Shown piece by piece: positions 46,964 to 55,798 of a DNA stretch of 64,000 nucleotides; the stretch's first letter is position 1, and the number at the start of each line of letters is the position of its first letter. The stretch lies in assembly GCF_947648125.1 (NCBI RefSeq), contig NZ_CANSMR010000014.1, forward strand, positions 62,001 through 126,000, in the 5' to 3' direction. The stretch comes from an uncultured Bradyrhizobium sp. (GTDB lineage: Bacteria > Pseudomonadota > Alphaproteobacteria > Rhizobiales > Xanthobacteraceae). The notes beneath the pieces are model-generated. The model was not told where the DNA came from. It made no database searches and saw only the letters and a program-made list of their open reading frames with translations. The position numbers and the translations under genes were made by a program.

Positions 46964-47938
46964 ATGCCATCATCCGCAGATCGCGCCGCGGCGCTCAACC
47001 GCTATCGTAATGTGTGCGTCATAGGGGCCGGCGTCATCGGCTCCTCCTGGGCGGCGCTGTTTCTCGCGCACGGACTCAATGTCGTGATCAACGATCCGCA
47101 GCCCGACATCGAGGCCACGACCAAGGACGCCCTGATCAAGATCGCGCCGACATTGCTGAAGCTCGGCCTGCCGCATGAGGGGTTGGAGCGCAACCTGCGC
47201 TTCGAGCCGGATCTCGCGCGCGCCGTCGCCGGCGCCGACCTCGTGCAGGAGAACGGCCCGGAGAAACCCGAATGGAAACAGCAGCTCTGGGCGCGGATCG
47301 AGGCAGCGGTGCCGAGGCATGCGTTGCTGTTGTCCTCGAGCTCGGCACGGCCGGCCACCGAGCAGGCGCGGGAGATGAAGGATGCAAGCCGGCTGCTCGT
47401 TGGCCATCCCTTCAACCCGCCGCACTTGATCCCGCTCGTCGAGGTCGTTCCCGGCGAACACACCGATCTGCAGGCGACCGCCGACGCCGTGGCGTTCTAC
47501 GAGGCGCTCGGCAAGGTGCCGCGCGTGCTCAAAAAGGAAATTCAGGGCTTTGTCGCCAACCGGCTCCAGCGCGCGATCATGCGCGAGGCTTGCTATCTCG
47601 TGCAGGAAGGCGTTGTCACGGTCGACGAGTTGGACGACATCGTCACCAGCTCGATCGGGTTGCGCTGGGCCGTGAACGGGCCGTTCAGCTCGTTCCACAT
47701 GGGCGGTGGACCGAAGGGGCTCGAATCGTTCTTCCAGCACCTCGGCAAGAACATGGCCGCGTCGTTCAAGATGATTCCGCAGGTCGATCTCGACGAGGCG
47801 CTACAGCGCAGGATCATCGACCAGGCCGCGGTATCTTTCGGCAGGACACCGATCCCGCGGATGGAGCGTGAACGCGACGACACGCAGGTGGCGCTGTTGC
47901 ACGTGCTGGCGGCACGCGACGGCAGGGATCGCACATAG
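46964..47938 (+). CDS. 3-hydroxyacyl-CoA dehydrogenase, NAD-binding (carnitine-dehydrogenase/lambda-crystallin type)
   Basis: A 324-residue NAD-dependent dehydrogenase. GAGVIGSSWA (21-30) binds NAD, and QENGPEKPEWKQQLWARIEA and GHPFNPPHLIPLVEVV (about 148-163) are typical. The C-terminal helical domain follows. Single-domain relatives oxidise L-carnitine, L-gulonate or 3-hydroxybutyryl-CoA. Position after adc suggests a 3-hydroxy to 3-oxo acid step feeding the decarboxylase; this is inference. Confidence 0.85.
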   Translation: MPSSADRAAALNRYRNVCVIGAGVIGSSWAALFLAHGLNVVINDPQPDIEATTKDALIKIAPTLLKLGLPHEGLERNLRFEPDLARAVAGADLVQENGPEKPEWKQQLWARIEAAVPRHALLLSSSSARPATEQAREMKDASRLLVGHPFNPPHLIPLVEVVPGEHTDLQATADAVAFYEALGKVPRVLKKEIQGFVANRLQRAIMREACYLVQEGVVTVDELDDIVTSSIGLRWAVNGPFSSFHMGGGPKGLESFFQHLGKNMAASFKMIPQVDLDEALQRRIIDQAAVSFGRTPIPRMERERDDTQVALLHVLAARDGRDRT

Positions 47939-48048
47939 TCGGCTCGGCCTTAGGGCTGCGCGCGCTCGCAGACACAGGCGGTCGCTCTTCTTTCGGAATC
48001 CAGACGAGCCTGGGGTGATCCTCGGGCATCAAGCGGAGACGGACTCAC

Positions 48049-49248
48049 ATGAGCATCTTCGAAGGTTTGAAGGTCATCGACTGCGGCAGCTTCATCGCCG
48101 CGCCAACCGCCGCGACACTGTTGGGAGACTTCGGCGCCGACGTGATCAAGATCGAACCGCCCGGCGCCGGCGACGCGTTCCGTCAGGTGCCGAAACTTCC
48201 GGGCATGCCGAGATCCGACCACCCCTATGGCTGGTTGCTCGATAACCGCAACAAGCGCGGCCTTGCGCTCGATCTATCGAAGCCTGAGGGCCAGGCGGTT
48301 CTGCATCGCCTGGCCTCCACCGCCGATGTATTCATCACCAATTATCCGCTCGCCGTCCGCAGGAAACTCGCGATCAGCTACGAGCGGCTTGCCGCAGCGA
48401 ATGATCGGCTGATCTACGCATCCTTCACCGGCTATGGCGAGACCGGCGACGAGGCAGGAAAGCCGGGCTTCGATGTCACTGCCTACTGGGCTCGTTCAGG
48501 CCTGATGGACATGGTGCGGAGCGACGCCAGCACGCCGCCGGCGCGGGCGCTCGCCGGCATGGGCGATCACCCGTCGGGCGTTTCGTTGTTCGCGGCCGTT
48601 GCGGTGGCGCTGTATCAGCGCGAGCGCACCGGCCGCGGCACCCAGGTCGGCTCCTCGCTGCTCGCCAACGGCGTCTGGTCGAACGGTATCATGGCGCAGG
48701 CGGCGCTGTGCGGGGCGACGTTCACGCCGCGGCCGCCGCGCGAGAATTTGTTCAATGCGCTCGGCTGCTATTACCGCTGCCGCGACGGCCGCTGGCTGCT
48801 GCTCGCGATCGTCAACGAACAGCGGGACTTTCCGACCGTAGCGAAATGCCTCGGCCTCGACGACCTGCTCACCGAGCCGCGCTTTGCCAAGCAGGCCGAT
48901 CGTTTCGCCCGTTCCGCGGAACTGATCGCTCTGTTCGACGCGGCGTTCGCGACACGGGACCGGGACGAATGGCGGGCCCGCCTCGATGAAGCAGGAATCG
49001 TCTTCGAATGCGTTGCCGAGATGGGCGACCTGTGCACCGACCGGCAAATGCTGTCGGCCGGCGTGCTGGTGCCGTTCGAGAACGACGAGATGCTGACCAT
49101 CGACAGCCCATTCTTTGTCGACGGTGCAACCAAGGTAAAGCCGCGCAAGGCGCCCGCGGTCGGCGAGCACAGCACGCAGATCTTGCGCGAGGCCGGCTAC
49201 GATGACGCGGCCATCACCGGGATGCGCGAAAGCAAGATCCTGGCATGA
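48049..49248 (+). CDS. CaiB/BaiF-type CoA transferase
   Basis: A 399-residue family III CoA transferase. LKVIDCGSFIAAPTAATLLGDFGADVIKIEPP is the N-terminal signature. LDLSKPEGQAVLHRL follows, and the catalytic Asp is expected in KPGFDVTAYWARSG (about residue 142). It moves CoA between carboxylic acids. It lies 110 bp after the dehydrogenase on the same strand, so adc, dehydrogenase and CoA transferase may form one unit. Confidence 0.88.
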   Translation: MSIFEGLKVIDCGSFIAAPTAATLLGDFGADVIKIEPPGAGDAFRQVPKLPGMPRSDHPYGWLLDNRNKRGLALDLSKPEGQAVLHRLASTADVFITNYPLAVRRKLAISYERLAAANDRLIYASFTGYGETGDEAGKPGFDVTAYWARSGLMDMVRSDASTPPARALAGMGDHPSGVSLFAAVAVALYQRERTGRGTQVGSSLLANGVWSNGIMAQAALCGATFTPRPPRENLFNALGCYYRCRDGRWLLLAIVNEQRDFPTVAKCLGLDDLLTEPRFAKQADRFARSAELIALFDAAFATRDRDEWRARLDEAGIVFECVAEMGDLCTDRQMLSAGVLVPFENDEMLTIDSPFFVDGATKVKPRKAPAVGEHSTQILREAGYDDAAITGMRESKILA

Positions 49249-49299
49249 TGCCCTGACCACGAGGCGACGCCTGCCGCCTTCATCGTGCGCATGAGAAAA

Positions 49300-49328
49300 G
49301 GCCGCGCCCTCGGGTGAGGAGCGCGGCC
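49300..49328 (-). terminator. Intrinsic terminator candidate, minus strand
   Basis: GGCCGCGC (49300-49307) and GCGCGGCC (49321-49328) form the stem; on the minus strand TTTTCTC follows. It would end a minus-strand transcript from the AraC gene at 49586 or from within the 337-bp gap 49249-49585. Confidence 0.55.
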
Positions 49329-49498
49329 AGTCTCGAGGCGCCCGAACCGGGGGGCACCACAGCGGCGATGCGGCGCAGCTGGGGTTCGGAGGACGCCCCC
49401 GAGCAGAAACGATCAGCGCCCGACGCGTCCCCTACTCCTTGATCAGCCATCGCGCTTACTGTCGAAGGTCAATCTATGCGTGGAGTTCGACCACGAGG

Positions 49499-49539
49499 AG
49501 GTTCGACGAGGCCGGTTCGGAGGTGACTTATGGACAGCG
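49499..49539 (-). promoter_or_regulatory. Two-block motif, copy 5
   Basis: Plus strand: AGGTTCGACGA, 11-12 bp, GGTGACTTATGGACA. The second block is well kept, the first less so. No annotated gene lies ahead in the matching direction, only the terminator at 49300-49328. Confidence 0.45.
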
Positions 49540-49585
49540 CGCGGTGACGAGCGGCCAAACGCGGCGCGTCATGCCCGCACGGCCT

Positions 49586-50659
49586 TCACATCGGCGAAGA
49601 GACCCGGAAATCGGATGGGCTCTTGCCGGTCCAGCGGATGAAGGCATGCCGGAAGTTGGCGGCGTCGCTATAGCCCAGCCGGTTTGCGATCTCCTCGTTG
49701 GTCATCGCGGTCTTGCGCAGATATTCGATCGCAAGCCGCGTCCGCACCTCGGCGAGCAGCTCACGATACGATGTATCTTCCGCTTCGAGCCTCCGCCGCA
49801 GCGCGCGAGGATGCATCGAAAGCCTCTCGGCGATCGCCTCGATGTTCGGATACCTGCCGGGCTGCTCGATCAGCACCCGCCTGACATCGGCAGCGATCCC
49901 GCCCGCATGATTGACCTCGGACAACACCTGCTCGCACATCTCGCGCGCCATTCCGTGGGTGCGAGAATCCGCCAACGCCACCGGCCCGTCGGCCTGCGAC
50001 AGCTGGTACCTGTACTCGTTGCCGCGCTGGCGAAACAAGACCGGACAGTCAAAGATCACCTGGTAGGCGCGGGCATGCGCCGGTTCGCCATAGGCGAGGG
50101 AAATCTGCGAGAAGCGGAATGACTCGCCCGCCAGGTCCTTCATCGTTGTCAAATGCGACGAAAGGGCGAACTCGGCCGCGAAGCGATGCACGTCCTGCGT
50201 CGGATTCGGCCAATGCAACGGCTCGAACGCACAGACGACCGCCGCGCCGTCATACGAGTATTTCGCATCGCACAGCGGGCCAACGACCCGAAGGTATCGA
50301 TTGGCGAAGGCGCGCGCATCGTCATAGGTCGCGCTGCTCAGCAACGCATATCCGTACATTCCGTGCGCCGTCACCCGCATGCGCTGTCCGGCACGGAGTG
50401 CAACGGTCGGCTCGTTGGACAGCCGCAATGCATTGCGAACCACGATGTCGATCTGCCGGTACGAGATGCGCGTCGTGTGCGCTTCGAGCTGATCCTCGGT
50501 CAAGCCGGTGCCCGCCAGCGCTACGGACGATCGAACCTGTTGCCTGCCGAGCTCGGCAATGATGGCAGCAATCAACTGCGCCGAATACACATGCTGGTCG
50601 AAATCCGGCGGCAATTGGCATTCCGGCACGGCGTCTCGCAGGCGCCTTCCAGCGCTCAT
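49586..50659 (-). CDS. AraC-family regulator, paralogue 3
   Basis: A 357-residue regulator closest to paralogue 2: TTRISYRQIDIVVRNALRLS, AHGMYGYALLSSATY, and HTH units IEAIAERLSMHPRALRRRLEAED and NEEIANRLGYSDAANFRHAFIRWTG. The ATG at 50659 has GGAGGAGGAC upstream. The ligand domain differs enough in its middle part to suggest a different effector. It is convergent with the CoA transferase gene. Confidence 0.83.
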   Translation of the reverse strand: MSAGRRLRDAVPECQLPPDFDQHVYSAQLIAAIIAELGRQQVRSSVALAGTGLTEDQLEAHTTRISYRQIDIVVRNALRLSNEPTVALRAGQRMRVTAHGMYGYALLSSATYDDARAFANRYLRVVGPLCDAKYSYDGAAVVCAFEPLHWPNPTQDVHRFAAEFALSSHLTTMKDLAGESFRFSQISLAYGEPAHARAYQVIFDCPVLFRQRGNEYRYQLSQADGPVALADSRTHGMAREMCEQVLSEVNHAGGIAADVRRVLIEQPGRYPNIEAIAERLSMHPRALRRRLEAEDTSYRELLAEVRTRLAIEYLRKTAMTNEEIANRLGYSDAANFRHAFIRWTGKSPSDFRVSSPM

Positions 50660-50831
50660 GGTCGTCCTCCTCCCTAGGCCTGGAGTCTTGCTCAAATCGA
50701 AATCATTCGCAATGCTGGCGGCAGCCAGCCGGCTTCCCCTATCCCCAGCCTCGGGCAGCGCACGCTCGGGTCGTATCCAAGGATGCCGAATTGGGTCGCG
50801 AGGTGTTTCGTCGATGCCGCCGTGTTTCCGG

Positions 50832-52229
50832 TCAGCATTCCACAACGTTCACCGCGAGCCCGCCCAGCGACGTCTCCTTGTATTTGGACTTCATGTCTTC
50901 GCCGGTCTGCAGCATCGTCTTGATGACGGCATCAAGCGAGACATAGTGCTTGCCGTCGCCACGCAGCGCCATGCGAGCGGCGTTGATGGCCTTGACCGCC
51001 CCCATCGCATTGCGCTCGATGCAAGGGATCTGCACCAGGCCACCGACCGGGTCGCAAGTGAGACCGAGATTGTGCTCCATCCCGATCTCCGCGGCGTTCT
51101 CGACCTGGGCCGGCGCACCGCCGAGCACGGCCGTCAGGCCGCCTGCGGCCATCGAGCAAGCGACGCCGACCTCGCCCTGACAGCCAACTTCCGCGCCGGA
51201 GATCGAGGCATTCGCCTTGTAGAGCATGCCGATCGCAGCCGCGGTGAGCAGGAAGGTAACGACGCCGTCATCGGTCGCGCCCGGACAGAACTTGACGTAG
51301 TAATGCAGTACCGCCGGGATCACGCCGGCGGCGCCGTTGGTCGGCGCGGTCACGATCCGCCCGCGCGCTGCATTCTCCTCGTTCACCGCCATCGCAAAGG
51401 CATTGACCCAATCCATCGCCGCCAGCGGATCGACACTCTCGGTGTCGCTGTTGCGGGCCGACAGTTCGCGATAGAGAGCCGGCGCGCGACGGCGAATGTT
51501 CAGCGGCCCAGGCAGCGGTTCAGCCGCGCCCGCATTGTCGATCCCGAAGCCGCGGTCGACACATTGCTTCATCGTCTCCCAGATCTTCAGGAGACCGGCA
51601 CGGACGTCAGCGTCGGTGCGATGCACGCACTCGTTGGCCAGCACCATGTCGGCGATCGAGCGCCCGCTCGACTGCGCACGCGCGACCAGTTCGGCGCCGG
51701 TGCCGAAAGGATACGGCCAAGCCGGAAGCTCGCCGCCTGCGGCGCCAGCCACGTCGCCCAAGCCACGCTCGATCACGAACCCGCCACCGATCGAGAAGTA
51801 ATAGCGTTCCGCCAGCAGACTGCCGTCGGCCGCGAACGCCAGGAGGCGGATTCCGTTAGGATGTTCCGGCAATGCGCTGTCGGGCTTGAACACGATATCG
51901 CGCCCGCGCCGGAACGGGACCGGGTGAACATTGAGCAGCCGCAATTCGCCGGAGCGCCGGATGTCCGCAAGCTGCGGCGCCACCTGGGCCGGATCGATGG
52001 TATCGGGCTTTTCGCCGAGCAGGCCGAGGATCACGCCGAGATCGGTCGCATGCCCGCGCCCGGTCGCGCCCAGCGAGCCATAGAGGTCGGCGCGGACCTG
52101 CACGGTCTTCGAAAGAAGACCATCGCGCTCGAGCGCGCGGACGAATTGTCCGGCCGCGCGCATTGGCCCCACCGTATGCGAACTCGAGGGGCCGATACCG
52201 ATCTTGAATATGTCGAAGACCGAAAGCAT
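50832..52229 (-). CDS. sdaA: L-serine ammonia-lyase (iron-sulfur, single chain)
   Basis: A 465-residue enzyme splitting serine to pyruvate and ammonia. The beta domain opens with [23 protein letters not shown] and the alpha domain holds the cluster cysteines ([37 protein letters not shown]). The chain ends in a terminal Cys (VNVVEC), the tail residue that folds into the active site in the studied Legionella enzyme. Its ATG overlaps the M20 gene's stop by one base (TGATG), so translation is coupled. Confidence 0.93.
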   Translation of the reverse strand: MLSVFDIFKIGIGPSSSHTVGPMRAAGQFVRALERDGLLSKTVQVRADLYGSLGATGRGHATDLGVILGLLGEKPDTIDPAQVAPQLADIRRSGELRLLNVHPVPFRRGRDIVFKPDSALPEHPNGIRLLAFAADGSLLAERYYFSIGGGFVIERGLGDVAGAAGGELPAWPYPFGTGAELVARAQSSGRSIADMVLANECVHRTDADVRAGLLKIWETMKQCVDRGFGIDNAGAAEPLPGPLNIRRRAPALYRELSARNSDTESVDPLAAMDWVNAFAMAVNEENAARGRIVTAPTNGAAGVIPAVLHYYVKFCPGATDDGVVTFLLTAAAIGMLYKANASISGAEVGCQGEVGVACSMAAGGLTAVLGGAPAQVENAAEIGMEHNLGLTCDPVGGLVQIPCIERNAMGAVKAINAARMALRGDGKHYVSLDAVIKTMLQTGEDMKSKYKETSLGGLAVNVVEC

Positions 52230-53398
52230 CAGGCAGCAGGCAGTTGTTGCTTCACCAGCTCGACCCAATACGCGGCGCCGAGCGGCAGGATGGCGTCATT
52301 GAAATCGTAGTATGGATTGTGCAGCGGCGGATCATTGGCGGTCTCGCCCGCGCCGATGCAGATGTAAGCGCCCGGACGCTCTTGCAGCATGAAGGCGAAA
52401 TCCTCCGATCCCATCGCCGGCTTGATGTCGGTTTGCACCTGTTCGACGCCGACGAGGTTTGCGGCTGCCGACGCGGCGGCATCGGTTTCCGCGGGCGTGT
52501 TGATCACCCCCGGATATCCCCGCACGTAGCTCAGATCGACTTTTGCGCCATGGGTTTGCGCCACGCCGGCACAGACCTGCTTCATGGCGGCCTCGACCTG
52601 ATTCTGTATCTCGGCGTCCAGCGTTCTCACCGTGCCGCGCAATGTGACGGTTTCGGGCACCACGTTCCAGGTGTCGCCGCCATGGATCTGGGTAACGCTC
52701 ACGACGGCGGCGTCCATTGCGCCGATGCGGCGGCTCACGATGCCTTGCAGTGCGGAGACGAGGTCGGCTGACACCAGGATCGGGTCGATGCCCTTTTCCG
52801 GCGTCGCGGCATGGCAACCGCTTCCGGTCACCACGATCTCGAAAGTATCGAGAAAGGCCGTCGCAATGCCGGTCCGGATCGCGAATTTTCCGCGCGGGAT
52901 ATTCGGAATGTTGTGCATCCCGTAGACCGCGTCGGCCGGAAACATCTTGAACAAGCCCTCCTCGACCATCTTCTTGCCGCCGCCTTCGTTCTCCTCGGCA
53001 GGCTGGAAAACGAAATGGACGGTGCCGCGGAACGGCCGGTGACGGGCGAGCTGCACGGCAGCTCCAAGCAGCATTGTGGTGTGGCCATCGTGGCCGCAGC
53101 CGTGCATCTTGCCGGCGCGGGTTGACTTGTGGGCGCGGTCCCCCAGTTCCTGGAGATCAAGCGCGTCCATGTCGGCGCGCAGCGCGATCGTCGGGCCCTC
53201 GCCGTTCGTCAGCGTTCCGACCACGCCGGTTCCGCCGAGGCCGCGATGGACCGGGATCTGCATCTCCATCAGCGCATCGGCCACGAGCTGGGCCGTGCGG
53301 TGCTCCTGGAACGCGGTTTCCGGGTTGGCATGGATGTCATGACGCCAATCCAGCATCCGGGCACAGATATCGTCGGCGATTCCAAACTTCTTTGACAT
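52229..53398 (-). CDS. M20-family amidohydrolase (hippurate-hydrolase type)
   Basis: A 389-residue metallopeptidase-fold amidohydrolase. MHGCGHDGHT (about 100-109) and QPAEENEGGGKKM supply metal ligands, a lid domain follows, and GSEDFAFML carries the last one. Relatives remove N-acyl groups from amino acids. The ATG at 53398 has AGGTGG upstream. It lies 23 bp after the DUF3100 gene and is coupled to sdaA, suggesting release of an amino acid, possibly serine, from an imported conjugate. Confidence 0.9.
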   Translation of the reverse strand: MSKKFGIADDICARMLDWRHDIHANPETAFQEHRTAQLVADALMEMQIPVHRGLGGTGVVGTLTNGEGPTIALRADMDALDLQELGDRAHKSTRAGKMHGCGHDGHTTMLLGAAVQLARHRPFRGTVHFVFQPAEENEGGGKKMVEEGLFKMFPADAVYGMHNIPNIPRGKFAIRTGIATAFLDTFEIVVTGSGCHAATPEKGIDPILVSADLVSALQGIVSRRIGAMDAAVVSVTQIHGGDTWNVVPETVTLRGTVRTLDAEIQNQVEAAMKQVCAGVAQTHGAKVDLSYVRGYPGVINTPAETDAAASAAANLVGVEQVQTDIKPAMGSEDFAFMLQERPGAYICIGAGETANDPPLHNPYYDFNDAILPLGAAYWVELVKQQLPAA

Positions 53399-53421
53399 GC
53401 GTTGGTCCACCTGTTCGTTGG

Positions 53422-54771
53422 TTAGCGATGGAAGAATTCGGCGATCAATGTCGCACCGAGGAACGTGCCCGCGGCGGCCGTCAGCGAGACCACCACGATA
53501 CGCCAGCTCAGCTTCCTGAAGATCGGAAGATCCTTGGCGACCGAGAAGCCGGCGAGCGTCAACACGGGGGTCGTGAAAGCCAGGAAGTTCAGCTTGTCGA
53601 CCGAGCCGATCATCGCGTTGGAGAACGGCAGCAGGCCGGGAATACCGAGCACGGTGGTGACCACGACCAGGATCAGGATGTGCGGCACCTTCGACAGCAG
53701 ACGGGCGAGGACGTCGACCAGCAGCACGACCGCGAGCACGACCAGGAGACCTGCCCCCGACTCCAGCAGCGGAACCTTGTAGGTGAGCGAATTGCCGATC
53801 AGGACGCCGCCCGCGACGGTGATCCAGGCGAGCAGCGAGTCAAAGAAGCCGAAGGTACCGTGCTTCGTCTCGCCGGCGCTGGCGATCGAGGGCCCGAGGT
53901 TTCCCGACGCGAAGTTCGAGAACCGGCCGAGCACGGGCTCCAGCCTGTCATACAGCCAGGAACACACCGGCAGCGAGAAGAACAGGGCGAAATAGAAGCC
54001 GAGGACGGCGGTCATCAGGTTCGCCGCCGAGGCGATCGCAATCAGCTCCTTCGCCATCTCGGGCGGATTGTGGCCGTTGATGGTGCCGATCGCGGCCGCC
54101 ATCATGCTGCCCGAGCCGACGCCCGCGCCCATCGCGAGCGACCGCGGATCGAAAATGTGCAGGCTGGCGACGAAGCCGGCCAACAGCGCGATGAACAGTG
54201 CGCCGAGCACGGTGCCGGTGATGTACTCGGCCAGCACGCCGCGCCCTTCGGCGGAGTTCATGCCGTATTTCTCGCCGATGATCACCATGTTGCCTTCACG
54301 GCCGATCGAGAAGGTCGCGCCGACCGCTTCGCGCTTGACGCCGAGCAGGAGCGCAATCGGCAGGCCGAGGACGAGCGTGCCGAAGGTGTGCCCGAGCTCC
54401 TGGAAGATCAACGCCCAGCCGGCCTTCTGCACCTCCGGCAGCGCGCCGCCGACCGTGAAAGCCATCTTGATCACGAAGAGCAGCAGGCCTGCGGTGAGCA
54501 GTTGTCCCGCATAGGTCTGCAGGCAGGGCCCGATCCGCGCGGCGGCAGGCAGATAACGTGCTGAGAGGCCCCATGCGGCCGCGATCAGCAGCGCCCACAC
54601 CATCGGTTGAAGCAGCACCTTGCCCGGCCCGATCTGGAACTGGACGATCCCGATCGTCTCGGCGACGGCAACGATGATCAGAACGGCAACGAACAGCGTG
54701 AGCTTGCCGGTGCTTGCGGGATTGACCGCCTGGGCGGCCAGGTCTGCGGAAGGCGAAGAAGTCGACGTCAT
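53422..54771 (-). CDS. DUF3100-family multi-pass membrane protein (probable transporter)
   Basis: A 449-residue protein with about ten predicted helices starting near residue 20 (LTLFVAVLIIVAVAETIGIV...). Loops such as GREGNMVIIGEKYGMNSAEGRGVLAEYITG match DUF3100, which often neighbours M20 amidohydrolase genes. No function is proven for the family; it probably imports the amidohydrolase's substrate. The ATG at 54771 has GGAGG about 11 bp upstream. It is first in a three-gene operon with a TGCAACA palindrome 117 bp before its start. Confidence 0.75.
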   Translation of the reverse strand: MTSTSSPSADLAAQAVNPASTGKLTLFVAVLIIVAVAETIGIVQFQIGPGKVLLQPMVWALLIAAAWGLSARYLPAAARIGPCLQTYAGQLLTAGLLLFVIKMAFTVGGALPEVQKAGWALIFQELGHTFGTLVLGLPIALLLGVKREAVGATFSIGREGNMVIIGEKYGMNSAEGRGVLAEYITGTVLGALFIALLAGFVASLHIFDPRSLAMGAGVGSGSMMAAAIGTINGHNPPEMAKELIAIASAANLMTAVLGFYFALFFSLPVCSWLYDRLEPVLGRFSNFASGNLGPSIASAGETKHGTFGFFDSLLAWITVAGGVLIGNSLTYKVPLLESGAGLLVVLAVVLLVDVLARLLSKVPHILILVVVTTVLGIPGLLPFSNAMIGSVDKLNFLAFTTPVLTLAGFSVAKDLPIFRKLSWRIVVVSLTAAAGTFLGATLIAEFFHR

Positions 54772-54887
54772 GATGCTGGACACCTCCAGAAAATGATTGC
54801 GAGGCAATGCGGTGAACGGTGAACCAACTTGCCCGCGCAGCATCGGGGAGAAAGCATCTTGCATCAATGATCGTGTCGTCCAGTTTT

Positions 54888-54906
54888 TGTTGCATTTTTT
54901 GCAACA
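54888..54906. promoter_or_regulatory. Operator-like palindrome TGTTGCA-N5-TGCAACA
   Basis: Perfect 7-bp arms around TTTTT, upstream of the DUF3100-M20-sdaA operon. This form is typical of binding sites for dimeric regulators; no regulator gene is adjacent. The rest of 54772-55013 is empty. Confidence 0.55.
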
Positions 54907-55013
54907 CTGGCAAGACGAAAATCCGGCTCGAAAGCCGGCATGACCGCGACCGTTACCATCATCGATGCGAACGGTGCGAGGACGGCGAAGCCGTTCCTCG
55001 GCTAGCCCCCGTG

Positions 55014-55607
55014 CTAGTCGATCGCTCCGGACGAGCCGCCTGGTTCGAGCTTCTGCACATCCGCCACGTTGACGCCAAGCACGACGATGTCGTGCGTTTT
55101 GCCCTGAAGGTCTTTCACTTGGTCGCGCAACAGAGCTTCGGCGCGGAAGCCTAATGCTTCGAAAATCGCGATCGCGCGGGTCTGGTCGGACGTCATCTGC
55201 ACGGTCAGGCGTTCCAGGCCCATCGACAGTGCGAGGTCAAACGCCTCATTGGAAAGAGCCCGTCCGATGCCGGTGCCGCGCACATGCGAGGAGATCACGG
55301 TCCTGATCTCGCCGACATGGGCCGACCACGACATGGGATCCCGCACGATCGTGCCGCACCCCACGACGATGTCGTCCTTGACCACCAGCAGGCTGACGAT
55401 CGAGCCGCGCTCGATCTCCTTGATCCATGCCGAGAGCACCTTCGGCTCGCGGATATTCCGCGGCAGGAACAGCATGTCGTGCACGGCAAGCGCGTTGGCA
55501 AACTTCAGGACGGCGGCCTCGTCGGCAGGCCCCATCAACCGAAACTCGACGCCCCCGCTCTCGAAGTTGACGCGACGCGGATAGGATCGCATCTTGGTAT
55601 TCCTCAT
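55014..55607 (-). CDS. GNAT-family N-acetyltransferase
   Basis: A 197-residue acetyltransferase. Motif A is SHVRGTGIGRALSNEAFDLA, preceded by the VVGCGTIVRD strand and followed by TSDQTRAIAIFEALGFRAEA. Substrate unknown. It is divergent from the acyl-CoA synthetase at 55799; the 191 bp between shows no clear operator. Confidence 0.85.
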   Translation of the reverse strand: MRNTKMRSYPRRVNFESGGVEFRLMGPADEAAVLKFANALAVHDMLFLPRNIREPKVLSAWIKEIERGSIVSLLVVKDDIVVGCGTIVRDPMSWSAHVGEIRTVISSHVRGTGIGRALSNEAFDLALSMGLERLTVQMTSDQTRAIAIFEALGFRAEALLRDQVKDLQGKTHDIVVLGVNVADVQKLEPGGSSGAID

Positions 55608-55798
55608 GCAGATCGCTCACTCAATCCGAAATCCAGACTTCGCCGCGACCACCTTGCGGGGATCGCAGCGCTTTTTCGGCCTGTCCTGCACGCAGGAGCC
55701 AGATCAGGCAAGCCGAGTGTAGCAATGTCCTAATATAACTCTTGAAACGGCCCGTTTGCACCTTTCCGTCTCGATATGAGCACATAAGCCTGGCGACA

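Noticed and set aside
50508-52310. 600-codon plus-strand open frame
   Set aside because: Antisense to sdaA and AraC paralogue 3, both unmistakable.
53074-54564. 496-codon plus-strand open frame
   Set aside because: Antisense to the M20 and DUF3100 genes; very charged, low-complexity translation.
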